In this document: piece by piece, positions 1 through 10,305 of the stretch
How positions within the stretch are numbered: position 1 is the stretch's first letter
Layout: every line of letters begins with the position of its first letter
NCBI GenBank assembly: GCA_963556495.2
Contig: OY747717.1
Coordinates: 4,487,501-4,551,500, forward strand
Length of the DNA stretch: 64,000 nucleotides
Reading direction: 5' to 3'
Origin: Valencia hispanica
Lineage: Eukaryota; Chordata; Actinopteri; Cyprinodontiformes; Valenciidae
Position numbers and translations under genes: made by a program
The notes under the pieces: model-generated
The model's database searches: none
Seen by the model: the letters and a program-made list of their open reading frames with translations, nothing else
What the model was told of the DNA's origin: nothing

Positions 1-1175
1 GTGGTGCGCCGGCAGGGACATAGACCCTAGTTCTTGTTCCTTGCATGAGATTCTGAGGTACCTCCGGTGTCTGTTTGACACCGGCCGAGCCGCTTCGACC
101 CTTACAGTGCACCTCGCTGGTGCCAAACGTCTCGCCTCTGATTGGCTAACAGCAATGCGACTGTTATGCTGCCTTCGAACAAATAACTAACTTAATTTAC
201 TTAGCTGCTGGTGTTCCAAGACGAATTCCAACCGTTTCTTCCTCAGCTCGTCTTTCTTGGGTAAAAAAAATGCAGCCACAAAATAACACAAGCCCGAACG
301 TGTTTTAGATTTGCCAATGGTTAGCTTCTACTAGCAGAAACGCGCTCTGCTCTCTTCTGGTCTCTCAATACAGTGGGCGGTTGCAAGCCAAGGTGGGCGG
401 GGCCATGAACACAATTTCCTGTGACCTAGAAGGACCGGCTTTTTCTGGCTCGCTCATTTTTTGCCGTCCATTTCCTTTCTGCGGCTAATGCAGGCAATGG
501 GGGTTGGAGAAAATGTTCACGTGCGGCATTCATATGCAGCTCAGAGTGACAATATTTCCACAAAGAACAATTATTTAAACAAACAAGCAATTGTTTCCTC
601 AGTGAACGAGACGTTTAACATTTGTCATCTTTACTTCTTCACTTCTGAGAGTTCTGAAGAAATTTATTGTTGCTTTTAATTGATGAGCAGAAAACGTGAA
701 AACATCTGAAAGAAAGTACAGAACATAACCTGAACACTGACCTCATGAAGTAAATGATGTACCAACCCCTGACTGTGCAGGCGGATGCATAAGGGAAGTG
801 TCATTGTCAGAGTTTTTGCTGGCTTTTGAACTGCCCACCACAGAGGTCTATGCTGAATTCTCAGCCCAACCCATGTTTTCTACCAAGCAACCTCAACACA
901 AACCACCCTGTGGACACAGCCTGAACCCTGCTGTGAACATATACCCAGGATGGGTAAAATGTTTCCAATGAGACCCATTCAACCTGAGCAAAGTCATTTA
1001 AGGAAACACGGGTGCAGAACAGCAACCACTTTTATGATGCGTATAATTACATCTTGCTCTGTACTTCTTCTGCTTAGGTTAGATTTCACTTAATGGCATA
1101 ATTGATAATGAGGCCTTTTTTATGGTCTACAGTACCTTGTGGCTGCCAAAGCATACATCTCAGGGCCCATTGGGG
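1..1175. other. Unassigned left-edge sequence with a GC-box-rich patch
   Basis: No exon or repeat could be assigned here. Around 370-470 there is a GC box (GTGGGCGGGGC near 391) and an ETS-like TTCCTG. Near 139 there is an inverted CCAAT (GATTGGCTAA). Together they could be a promoter-like patch of a gene or element reaching off the left edge. The one short open frame (461-679) has no recognisable domain. Confidence 0.3.
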
Positions 1176-2287
1176 AGCCATTTGTGAAGTCATACAGTCA
1201 AAAATTAACAACAATAATTGAGTTATTCAGCCTGTCATAAGAGATCAAATGGAGGTTCCTTCAAAGCCATATCAAAGTCATGTTTTCACCACGTTATTTA
1301 TTTAATTATAAATGTGACAGTTTATAACTAAATATTTAATTAGCAAACTAAATATTTACTTTACAAACTAAATACTTAACTCTAAACTAAATATTTAGTA
1401 AGAAAGCTCAATATTTAGCTCCGAACTAACTATTAAGTAATCAAGCTTTTCTTTAATTTCAAACTAAATATTTAGTTTACAAACTAAATACTTAGCTTGT
1501 TACTTATATATCTGCAAACTAAATATTTAGTTTGGAGCTAAATATTTAATTAGTAAAATAAATATGTATTTTGTAAACTAAATATTTAGCTTAGTACTTA
1601 GTTAATACTTAATACTTAGTTTTTGTCACAGTTCCTATGTGTTTGTCTTTTGTTAGTTATTTCCCTTATTTAGTTCCATTATCATGTTTAGTTATTCTTA
1701 GTCTTTTCCTGTGTTTTCTGCACTTTCTGGTTTCCCCGTAGTCTTGTCTTTAAGTTTCTTAAGATCTCTCGTTTCCCAGTTTTCTGTCTCCCAGCCACTT
1801 CACCTCCTCTCCCAGCTAATCATTTCCACCTGCTCACTCCCTCTCAGCTGCAACCGCTTCCCCTAATTGATCCCTAGCTCTCTCTGCTCACATCCTCACA
1901 CTCTCCCTCAGTATAAATTCGGTCCTCTCTCAGTCACAACTCGCTGGTCCGTTGTCGTTCTTTCCTTGCCGGTTCCTGCCCTCGTTGTTGCCCATCCTGG
2001 TTCCTGTTTTTCCCTGTTTGCTGCAGGTATCCTCCCGAGATTTGTAAGTTCCCCTTCCTTGTGTTTTTCATTAAATCATTTTTGAATTTACTCTGCTGCA
2101 TTTGGGTCCTCCCTAACCTCGAACCATGACAGTTTTAAACAGTGAGATTTATAAAAGAATAAATAACATGGACGGAAATATGACTTTGAAAAATAAACCC
2201 TCATTTATTTATCTTATGACAGGCTAAATAACCCAAATTATTCCTGTTAACTTTTGACTGTGTAACTTTACAAGTGGCACCCCATAC
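1176..2287. mobile_element. Foldback element of the TAAATATTTAG family, copy 1, split by a solo LTR
   Basis: The left arm (GCCATTTGTGAAGT..., then ACAGTCAAAA and CCTGTCATAAG) is matched in inverted form at 2135-2287, which reads on the minus strand as TGCCACTTGTAAAGTTACAC. Between the arms is a degenerate tandem array of AACTAAATATTTAGTT-like units (about 1310-1620). The arms are over 100 bp and imperfect. There is no coding capacity, so this is a non-autonomous foldback or MITE-like repeat. Related copies occur near 5195, 27700, 31643, 37960 and 38306. The superfamily is not known to me. Confidence 0.65.
1624..2131 (+). mobile_element. Solo LTR inserted in the foldback element
   Basis: The 508-bp segment starts TGTCACAGTTC and ends GAACCATGACA, which are near-perfect inverted termini of the TG...CA type. 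It is flanked by an exact 5-bp duplication, GTTTT (1619-1623 and 2132-2136). The interior has a TATA-like stretch (AGTATAAATT near 1909) and an ATTAAA signal near 2071 before the CTGCATTTGGGTCC end typical of fish LTRs. No gag/pol remains, so it is a solo LTR left by recombination. The 5-bp duplication fits Gypsy-type or ERV-type integration. Related but older LTR pieces lie at 16907-17312 and 63700-63893. Confidence 0.8.
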
Positions 2288-2289
2288 AA

Positions 2290-3525
2290 GTGAGCAAGGT
2301 AAAGCAATTTTATCTGTACAGCACACTTTCAACAACAAGGTCATTCAAGGTGCTTTACATGATTAAGGGGTAAAATAAAAATATCAGTAAAACACAGACA
2401 AAGCATATAAAGTAAAAACAGCAATAAAGCAAAAAGCACAGACAAAACATGATACGTCAAAAAGCATTACTCAAAGGCAGCTCTAAACAGATGCATTTTA
2501 GTTAGTTTACATCAGTAAAGCAAGAGAGCATGAACACATTTGATACATATGACAATCATTTACTCAAAGGTAATTTTAAACAGACACATTTTTAGTCTAG
2601 ATTTAAAGCAGTTCAGTGTTTCAGCAGCTTTGCAGTTTTCTGGAAGTTTGCTCCAGATTAGAGGAGCATAGAAACTGAAAGCTGCTTCTCCGTGTTTGGT
2701 TTTGATTCTAGGGATGTTGAGTAGACTGGAATTAGAGGACCTGAGTGTTCTGGTGGGGTTGCTATAGTAACAGTAGATCGTCAACATACTTTGGTGCTAA
2801 GCCATTCAATGATTCATAAACTAGTAAAAGTATTTAGAAGTCTATTCTCTGAGCTACAGGGAGCCAGTGTAAGGACTTTAGAACTGGGGTGATGTGTTCT
2901 ACTTTCCTGGTTCTAGTGAGAAACACGAGCAGCAGCGTTCTGGATCAGCTGCAGCTGTCTGATTGACTTTTTAGGCAGACCTGTGAAGACGCTGTTGCAG
3001 TAATCAATCAGACTAAAGATAAACGCATGGATGAGTTTTTCTAGATCCTGTTGCGACATCGGTCCTTTAATCCTAGAGATGTTCTTCAGGTGATAGAAGG
3101 CTGACCTTTTTATTGCCTTTATGTGACCCTGGAGGTTCAGGTTTGAGTCCATTACTACACCTAGATTTCGGGCCTGATCAGTAGTTCCTAGCTGTATTAA
3201 CTGAAGCTGTGTGCTTGACTGTTGATCGTTCATCTTTAGGTCCAAAAGTAATTACTTAAGTTTCGTTTCTGTTCAGCTGGAGAAAGTTATGGCACATCCA
3301 TCCATTGATTTGCTCGATGCATTTACTTAGGTTTTGGATGGGTTCAAAGTCACCTGATGACATCGTAATGTAGAGCTGAGTATCATCTGCATAGTTATGG
3401 TAGCTAATCTTATTGGTTGTTATAATCTGGGCTAGTGGGAGCATGTAGATATTAAATAAGAGGGGCCCCAGGATGGAGCCCTGGGGCACCCCACATGTGA
3501 TTTCTGTTCGTTCTGATGCAGGATA
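2290..3525 (-). mobile_element. L2-clade LINE, 5'-truncated 3' part
   Basis: Minus-strand frames encode the C-terminal half of an L2-like reverse transcriptase: [11 protein letters not shown], the catalytic box YADDTQLY, then [27 protein letters not shown] and the 3' end RSSNSSLLNIPR. They lie in at least three frames (3489-3256, 3245-2913, 2787-2560), so the copy is broken by indels. The 3' tail at 2290-2360 (TCATTCAAGGTGCTTTACAT) is shared with the copy at 36325-37222 and resembles the tail of the 14200-15995 copy. It is not functional. Confidence 0.8.
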
Positions 3526-3775
3526 ATTTAAAAATATTTACAAAATGTGCATGTGTATTTGTGCATTATACTGTAATAACTGCATTAACTGTGAAAACAA
3601 CAGATATGTGCAAATAGCAGCAGGGATGTAAACATTAATTGAGTTTGTTGGGAGCAGTGATGGTCCTACAGTCTTACAGCTGCTGGGAGAAAGGATCTGT
3701 GATAACGCTTCTTTGTGCACCTAGGATGCAGCAGTCTAGGATTCAGCAGTCCGTCACCGAAGAAAATCAATGCAT
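3526..3775 (-). mobile_element. Degenerate LINE 3'-end remnant
   Basis: The minus-strand frame 3720-3538 reads HKEALSQILSPSSCKT..., which I recognise only loosely as the C-terminal end of a CR1/Rex1-type LINE ORF. The stretch abuts the truncated 5' end of the neighbouring L2 copy. It is short and has no tail repeat, so the assignment is weak. Confidence 0.35.
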
Positions 3776-4797
3776 AAATGAGTGAATGCTATCGTGAATG
3801 GTACAATTAAAAATCGGTCACAATAATAACGTGCAGATTTGTCCCTGAACTGCTGATTTTAGAGTTGCACCGTAATTCCACATGAAGTTCATTACTGTAG
3901 AACTCTGTTTAGTTCAGTGGGGGCTTTTACAAGGAAAATGTTTTATTAACCAGAACCACATTACTGAAAGTTAAACCCATCTACTCTGGAGAGGATATTG
4001 TGAATGTTGTAATATAACATATGTGAAAAGCAGAAGTTGGAGTGGTTTTTAGAGTGATGAACTACAAGTCTGAAGAAATTTTTAACTCATTTTGCAAAAA
4101 AGAAGTTGCACCAACTGATAGTTTGCCAACCTATCGGACGAGTGTTTGTGACCGACATGCTCTAGAGGTCGTTATGGTTCACTTTTTAAAATCATTCAGT
4201 TGCTCTTTCTTCATTTGCATGAACTTACTGGAAGCTTGTTGTATGAAAAGGGGCTTCTGGATTAATGAGAGAGCTGAACCAGACATCAAATGTTCCATAA
4301 CAACACTTTATTATATTTTAAAACCGGCAAGAAAATAACTCTGTGGTATTTTAAATGTTGTGGAAATGTTTAAGTCTTATCAAGTCACAAAAAGGGTTTT
4401 TGTTCCCTCTAATTGTTGTAGCTGTTATCACAAATATTTCTTTCCATTATCAAACCTTTATTTTTCCTCATTAGTGACGATAAAACCAGCGAGCGGTTAT
4501 GTGGCTGCTGGTTTTAAGACATGTGTCACCAATTAAGAAGCCAGCTTCATCATTATTTTTAATACATTTTAGTCATATTAAATGTTGTTTAGTCATAGTG
4601 GACTACAGGCACCTTTTTTAAATGTGTGGCTGTATTTTCAGCATGTTTTTAATATTAGATTAAACTATGAGTTCCACCAGCTGCTGCTTGTGCAGCACTC
4701 ATAAATTAAATAACAGAAACTGTTAAAAACTAATAGATTAGATTAAAGAGAGAAAACAAGGTGAGGAGACTGATATCACATTAGCGTTCATGCATCA
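3776..4797. other. Unassigned AT-rich sequence
   Basis: No exon structure, tandem repeat or recognisable element is visible. The 98-codon open frame at 4042-4338 has no family signature and no splice or promoter context, so I treat it as chance. Confidence 0.4.
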
Positions 4798-4995
4798 TAG
4801 AAAAACCTCTTTGTCCATCTTCAGTCCTAAAGGCCCAGTGTCCTGCATGTTTTGCATGTGTCTTTGCAGATAGTTGATTCAAACGGCCAAATTACCTAAT
4901 CAGATTCTGCAGAGGCCTGGTACTGAATCATTCATTTGATTCAGATGTGCAGAGCCAGGGAAACGTCTAAAACATACAGAAAATTAAGTCAATTG
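4798..4995. mobile_element. hAT-type MITE, copy 1
   Basis: The terminal halves are inverted: CCTGCATGTTTTGCATGTG on the left and CAGGGAAACGTCTAAAACAT on the right. The centre reads CAGAGGCCTGGTACTGAATC, followed by TTGATTCAGATGTG. This matches the widespread fish palindromic hAT MITE that also occurs at 7459-7659 and, partly, at 15996-16125. It is non-coding. The target duplication is not clear in this copy. Confidence 0.6.
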
Positions 4996-5194
4996 GAGAC
5001 TGGCATTACTTCAGCTGAAAAAAAACCCAAACATTGGGCACCCGCTATGAAATTATTTTCAAAATTAGTTTGAATATACGTTCCTTATTTTTGCTGCTCC
5101 AGATTAGTTGAGCGACACGCAGAGCACCCAGCCCCTAAAATGTCCCAACGAAGTCCCAATGATGTCCCAACCGCTCCAACGAATTTGGGAAGCC

Positions 5195-6700
5195 GTTTGT
5201 TGTGCAAATTACACAGTCAACATTTAACAGCAATAATTTAAGTCATAAGTGAAAGAAAATGGGACTTAATTTTTCTAACTCCTATTTTCCCCATGTTATT
5301 CATTCATTCATAAATGTCACAATATACAAACTAAATATTTAGTTATATTTAGGTCAGAGCGAAGTATGTAGCTAATATGCTAATGTACTTGCTGTTAAGC
5401 GGAAGGGGACTACCAAAATGAAAGATAGGTTTCGTGAACCTCATTTAGCTCTAAACTAAATGTTAAGTTTGGAGCTAAATATTTAGCTTGCTAATTAAAA
5501 TATTTAGTTCAGAGCAAAATATGTAAGTTGCTAACTAAATATTTAGTTCAAAGGAAAATATTTAGCTTAATAAATATTTTGTTTGGAGGTAATTAGCTTG
5601 CTTTTTAACATTTAGTTCAGAGCTAAATATTTAACTTGCCAGCTAAATATTCAGTTAGAAGCGAAATATTTAGCTTGATAACTAAATATTTAGTTTGGAG
5701 CTAATTAGCTTGCTAATTAAATATTTAGTCTGAAGCTAAATATTTAGTTAGCAAGCTAAATATTTTATTTAGAGCCAGATTTTTAGCTTCCTAACTATAT
5801 TTTTAGTTTGAGGCTAATTAGCTTGCTTCTAAATATTTACTTTGGAGCAAAATATTTATCTTAACTAAATATTTAGTTTGAAGCTAATAAACTTGCTAAC
5901 TAAATATATAGTCTGAAGCTAAATATTTAGTTTGCTGACTAAATATTTATTTTGGAGCTAAATATTCAGCTTGCTACTAAATATTTAGTTCAGAGCATAA
6001 TATTTAGCTTTCTAACAAATTTTTTAGTTTGAGGCTAATTGGCTTGCTACTAAATATTGAGATTGGAGCAAAATATATATTTTGCTAACTAAATATTTAG
6101 TTTGAAGCTAATAAACTTGCTAACTAAATATATAGTTCGGAGCTAAATATTTAGCTTGCTTAATATTTTTAGTTTGTAAAGTATATATTTTTTGCTTACT
6201 AAATATTTAGTTAGCAAGCAAAATCTTTAGTTTCTAAACTAAATATTTAGCTCAGAGCTAAATATGTAGCCATCCATCATCTATACCTGTCTATCCTGTG
6301 CAGGGTTGGGGGGGTCTGGTATCTCCAGCAGTAATGGGGCGAGAGGCAGGGCAAACCCTGGACAAGTTGCCAATCCATCACAGGGCAACCAAGCATGCAC
6401 GCACACACTCATACCTAAGGGCAGTCTTAGAAAGATCAATTAACTTAACAGTCTGGACTGTGGGAGGAAGCCGGAGTACCTGGAGGGAACCCATGCATGC
6501 ACAGGGAGAACATGCAAACTTCATGCAGAAAGACCCCAGGCTGGGATTTGAACCTGGGTTGTCTTGCTGCAAGGCAACAATGCTGCCAACTGTGCCACTG
6601 TGTAGCCCTAAATAAGTAGCTAATTTGCTAATTTACTTGCCGACAAGCACAAGTAGACTAGGAAAGAAAAAAAAAAAAAGCAGGGTCCGGTGAAACTCTT
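5195..6700. mobile_element. Foldback element of the TAAATATTTAG family, copy 2 (longest array)
   Basis: The left arm at 5195-5330 (ATTACACAGTCAACATTTAAC, then CATAAATGTCACAATATAC) leads into about 900 bp of degenerate units of the form GCTAAATATTTAGTTnGnA (5325-6265), the longest such array in the window. After the SINE at 6271-6608 comes the family's core sequence (TTTACTTGCCGACAAGC, ...AGTAGACTA). No clear right inverted arm was found, so the copy may be incomplete. Confidence 0.6.
6271..6608 (-). mobile_element. tRNA-derived SINE-like element
   Basis: Read on the minus strand, it starts AGGGCTACACAGTGGCACAG, a box-A-like start. A box B, GGTTCAAATCC, lies at 6544-6554, followed by CTTTCTGCATGAAGTTTGCA and TGTGGGAGGAAGC-type body sequence. 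It ends in ATGGATG, as RTE-type tails do. It is flanked by TAAATATGTAGC (6259-6270) and TAAATAAGTAGC (6609-6620), a 12-bp duplication with one mismatch. It would have been transcribed by Pol III and mobilised by a partner LINE. A second copy is at 51038-51316. Confidence 0.7.
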
Positions 6701-7458
6701 AATAATCTGCTGGACAAATTGTTGTGATGTTAAAATCAGTGCAGACGGCAGCAGTTGCTGCAGCCACAGTATCACATGCTGCTGCACAATACCTCCTGTC
6801 TGACTATGTGGGAAGTTAATGTTAACCGAAATCCAGATCCATCCCAGTTATACCCAAGAATACTAAAATTACATCCTTGGACTACAACATCAACAAAATA
6901 CATAATTTCTTGTCTGAAAGACAAGTTAGTCCAAACACAGAGCTCACTTATTGGGTGCAGTGATTGCAGACTGCAATGTGTCAGTCTTTAGGGAAAATTT
7001 GGGGATTCAGATGTGGGGGATGTTTGACTGTTTTACACCCCCCAGACAGGAAGCTCCTCATGCAGTAGATTTCGGACTTGTTATTCTGCCTGGGCTGCTC
7101 TGCTCTGGATAGATCTGCAGCATGGAAATGCAGATCCCTGCAGAAAGACAAACTACATGTAAGCTTTATGTGTTCTTTAAATTGTTCCTCAGCTACAAAA
7201 ACACACGGAAACGTTTAGGGAAAAGAACAGAAACACATTCCCTCCCACACGGATTACGAAGCCTTTAAAGTACTTCCCATTTTGTTACCTTACAACCACA
7301 ACCGTCAATGTATTTGATTAGGATGTTATTAAAAACGAAAGGAACATTTGTGATTGAAATCATTTAAGAAAAATGCTAGATGACTGAGTTAGACAGTCAA
7401 TTTCAATTATAAAAAAACGTTTTTCATTTTTTACTTCCAGTGATTAGGCTTTCTGAAG
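6701..7458. other. Unassigned sequence with a short DNA-transposon scrap
   Basis: Mostly no recognisable content. At about 7262-7345 the text (CATTTTGTTACCTTACAACC) resembles the terminal part of the Tc1-type repeat seen better at 47930-48175. No gene is supported. Confidence 0.35.
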
Positions 7459-7659
7459 CAGTGTTTTCTAACCCTGGGCAAGGCAAACTGCCCTGCATGT
7501 TTTAGATGTTTCCCTGCCTTAACGCGCCTTCTTCAGATGATTTCAGTTCAGCAAAAGCCTGTTAATCGGTCACCAATTGAAATCAGGTGTGGTGAAAGCA
7601 GGGAAACATCTAAAACACGCAGTGCAGTGTGCCTGGAGGAGCAAATTTGAACAACTCTG
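7459..7659. mobile_element. hAT-type MITE, copy 2 (most complete)
   Basis: It begins CAGTGTTTTCTAACCCTGG and ends in the rough inverse (CAAATTTGAACAACTCTG). Inner inverted arms are CTGCATGTTTTAGATGTTTC and GAAACATCTAAAACACGCAG. The flanking 8-mers TTCTGAAG and CTCCAAAG match at 5 of 8 positions, consistent with an old 8-bp hAT duplication. It is non-coding. Confidence 0.7.
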
Positions 7660-8949
7660 CTCCAAAGATTGTGAAGGTCCCAAAGGTTTGCAATACTTTT
7701 GCTTTAAACAAACATTTTTTAGCATATACAGTTGATGTTACCGTTAACTGCCTGGTTCTGTTGCAGCAACGCTGTTCTCTGATGCGAGAATCTGCAGGAA
7801 TTCCCCAACTTGCTTGATGATTTAAGACTCGGTGAACCAACCCGGCTGTTGAGCTTCTCTGTCCCCTGAAGTTAAAAATGTTTCTACAACAAAAAGGCTT
7901 AGTTAACACAGAAAGCTCTACTTCATTTTTGGTCAGAAAACTTCAAGATTTAAAAAATGTTATGCAACAGACAATAACAAATATAGGCAAGTCATTGCAT
8001 GTGAGCATGCTGATGTTTCCAGAGAGTGACACACAGCCACCGAAGCAAACGCAGGAAGCACATGGACGTCCAGTCATTGTTGAGGCTAAAAATACTGCAG
8101 GCGTGTTGGTCTACACGCATGCAGCGCCTCGTTCGTGACCCCACGGCTGGCATGAGGAAAGTCACAGCAGGAAGGGATAACAACTGTGTAATAAACAGTT
8201 TTATTTTTCTGTTTTTAAAAACACGTTTAACTTTAAGCTGCTCCTCTTATTGGTTTCATTGGTTATTTTATATTATTTTTGGAAAATGAAAACATTGTTC
8301 TTTTTATAAGCAACAACAGAAATAAAAAATACACTTTATTTTCTTTGCCTGTGTTCAGCTAGGTTTTGGAGCCAATAGTCAAAGTCTGGTATTATTTTGG
8401 AGTTTTCCAGCAGATTAACTGTATTATTCTCACTGAGCATCGTGTTTGTGTCTTGGAGAACCAACGGCTTGTTGTTTTGGATGGTGTACAGGCCACATGA
8501 AGCTCAAACTGTTCCACAGAGTATTTATTCCCCTGCCTCGACGACCGCAAATGATCCAAACTCTGTTTATCAAAGTTTTAAAGATGCAAAATTCAGACAG
8601 AAAAGCTCTAAACTATGGCCAGTTTCATCATCCCGTCAGGTTTGTTAGTTAAACAATAACAGAAAGAGTTTACAGCAGCTGCTGTTTTGGTGAGCTGAGG
8701 GAAGGAAATTTGCTGACTTGAATTTGACCTAAAAATACACTTGAGTACAAATGAACCATTGCTTTAAAACTGTGAAGTTGTTTATAAGTCATTTATTGTT
8801 TTTTTTTATCTTGTGGCTTTTAGATGAGGGGAAAAAAATTAAAGCCACTAAAGCTAAACGTTCACCTGTTGTCTCCTAGCCAAAGAACATGGCTGGAGAA
8901 CATCCAGAGGGAGGAACCTAAAAGGGCTCCTGAATAAATGCTGGATTAG
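7660..8949. other. Unassigned sequence
   Basis: Several overlapping frames of 60-100 codons exist on both strands (7610-8289, 8397-8652). None shows a domain, a codon pattern or splice signals, and they overlap each other on both strands, so none is called. No repeat is recognised. Confidence 0.4.
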
Positions 8950-9330
8950 ACTCCATTTGATATAGTAAAGAATATCATAGCACCATATACCATGGAATAG
9001 TACAGTACTGCAGAGGATTGCATACTATAGTATAGCAGAGTACAGCTTATTATGTATAGTATAGAACAGCATAGTGTAGCGTACACTGTACTATAGAATA
9101 GCATGGTGTACAGTATAGAACAACATATGCTGTACTATAGCACAGTATGGCATGGTATAGGATAACATAGTAAAGTATACCATGGCACGGTATAGTATAG
9201 TACAGTATAACATAAGGCTCAGTATAGTATAGTACAGTATTACATAATAAATATGGGTTGGCATGTCACATGGCATAGTAATAGTTGGTATAGTATATTA
9301 TAGCAAAGTATTACATAGTACAGTATAGCA
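8950..9330. repeat. TATAGTA/TACAGTATAG tandem repeat, left part
   Basis: A degenerate array of 5-10 bp units built from TATAGTA, TACAGTA and CATAGTA runs through this stretch and resumes at 13886-13965. The two parts were one array before the hAT-like element at 9331-13885 inserted. The open frame here (9276-9091) is the repeat translated and is not a gene. Confidence 0.75.
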
Positions 9331-9988
9331 CAATGGTTCCCAAACTATTTCTGCTGGGCCCCTCTTTTTGGTTTATAAGAAAATGTTCACAAATGCCCCT
9401 CCCCCTCCCCAGTGTGATTATTACTTTTTTTTTTTTTTACTGTTTAGTATTATATAACATTGCTTTCAATAAATTTTTAATGCCTCTCTGTGCACAATTG
9501 ATTTAAAACAAAGAACTCTGAGGAAGAAAAACAATTGTAAAGGTTGTTTTGCAAAGCTGAAGTTTTCAATCATCACAACTTTTGAGGATCAGGTGTGAGC
9601 CTGCTGTGATGTCACTTGATCTGCCAGGTGGAGGTGTGTGTTTGTGCCCTGCGTCACTGAATTTGGTTAATTGAACATTGCTTTCAGAAATATGCCACTG
9701 TATGCAAGTTTCATAAAAAACTTGTCACAGTAAAATTGTGGCCAAGGTCACTGCCAGCTCTTCCTTCAAAAATATGTGAATTTCATCTGGGAGTTTAAAG
9801 ACCCTGGACAGCTCCTTCCCACATGACCGTTATCAGGACTCGGTGTGAAACAGAATGTCTGTCTGTCGGAGCCCATGTCCATGGTGCAAGGAAGTATGTA
9901 ATCCTCAGCAGTTGTGTGCGGTTTTGTACTAAACTTTATATGAGCTCAGTTGAGCATTTGCAGGTACAGTTTTTGGTGGAACAAAACA

Positions 9989-10305
9989 AATTCAAATTCA
10001 AAAATACTTTATTGATCCCAGAGGGAAATTAAGTGTTGGTATAGCTCATATGATTAATTCTTTAAGGAGTTGTTGTAGATTATGATGGCTGTGGGCAGGA
10101 AGGATTTCCTGTAGCGGTCTGTATTGCAGCGAAACTGAAGAAGCCTCCGACTGAAGACGCTCTGTTGTTGTATGACAGTCTCATGAAGAGGATGCTCAAG
10201 GTTGTCCATAATTTTTTTGATTTTATGAAGAATCCTTCTTTGCATTATCGTCTCCAGATTTTCCACAGTTGTCCCAAGAACAGAACCAGCCTTCTTTATC
10301 AGGTT
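9989..10305 (-). mobile_element. Rex1-like LINE 3' fragment, interrupted
   Basis: It carries the 3' tail (AATACTTTATTGATCCCAGA, with ATTCAAATTCAAA beside it). Read on the minus strand, it encodes the end of the Rex1-like ORF: KAGSVLGTTVENLETIMQR and QFRCNTDRYRKSFLPTA. It is almost identical to the end of the element at 58640-61905. About 25 bp more of the same fragment continue at 13668-13694, beyond the Rex3-like insertion, after which it is 5'-truncated. Confidence 0.85.

Noticed and set aside
7610..8289. Cluster of overlapping frames on both strands
   Set aside because: They overlap mutually and have no domain, splice or promoter context.
9091..9276. Open frame with repeated YYTILY-like residues
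   Set aside because: It is the translation of the TATAGTA tandem repeat, not a gene.
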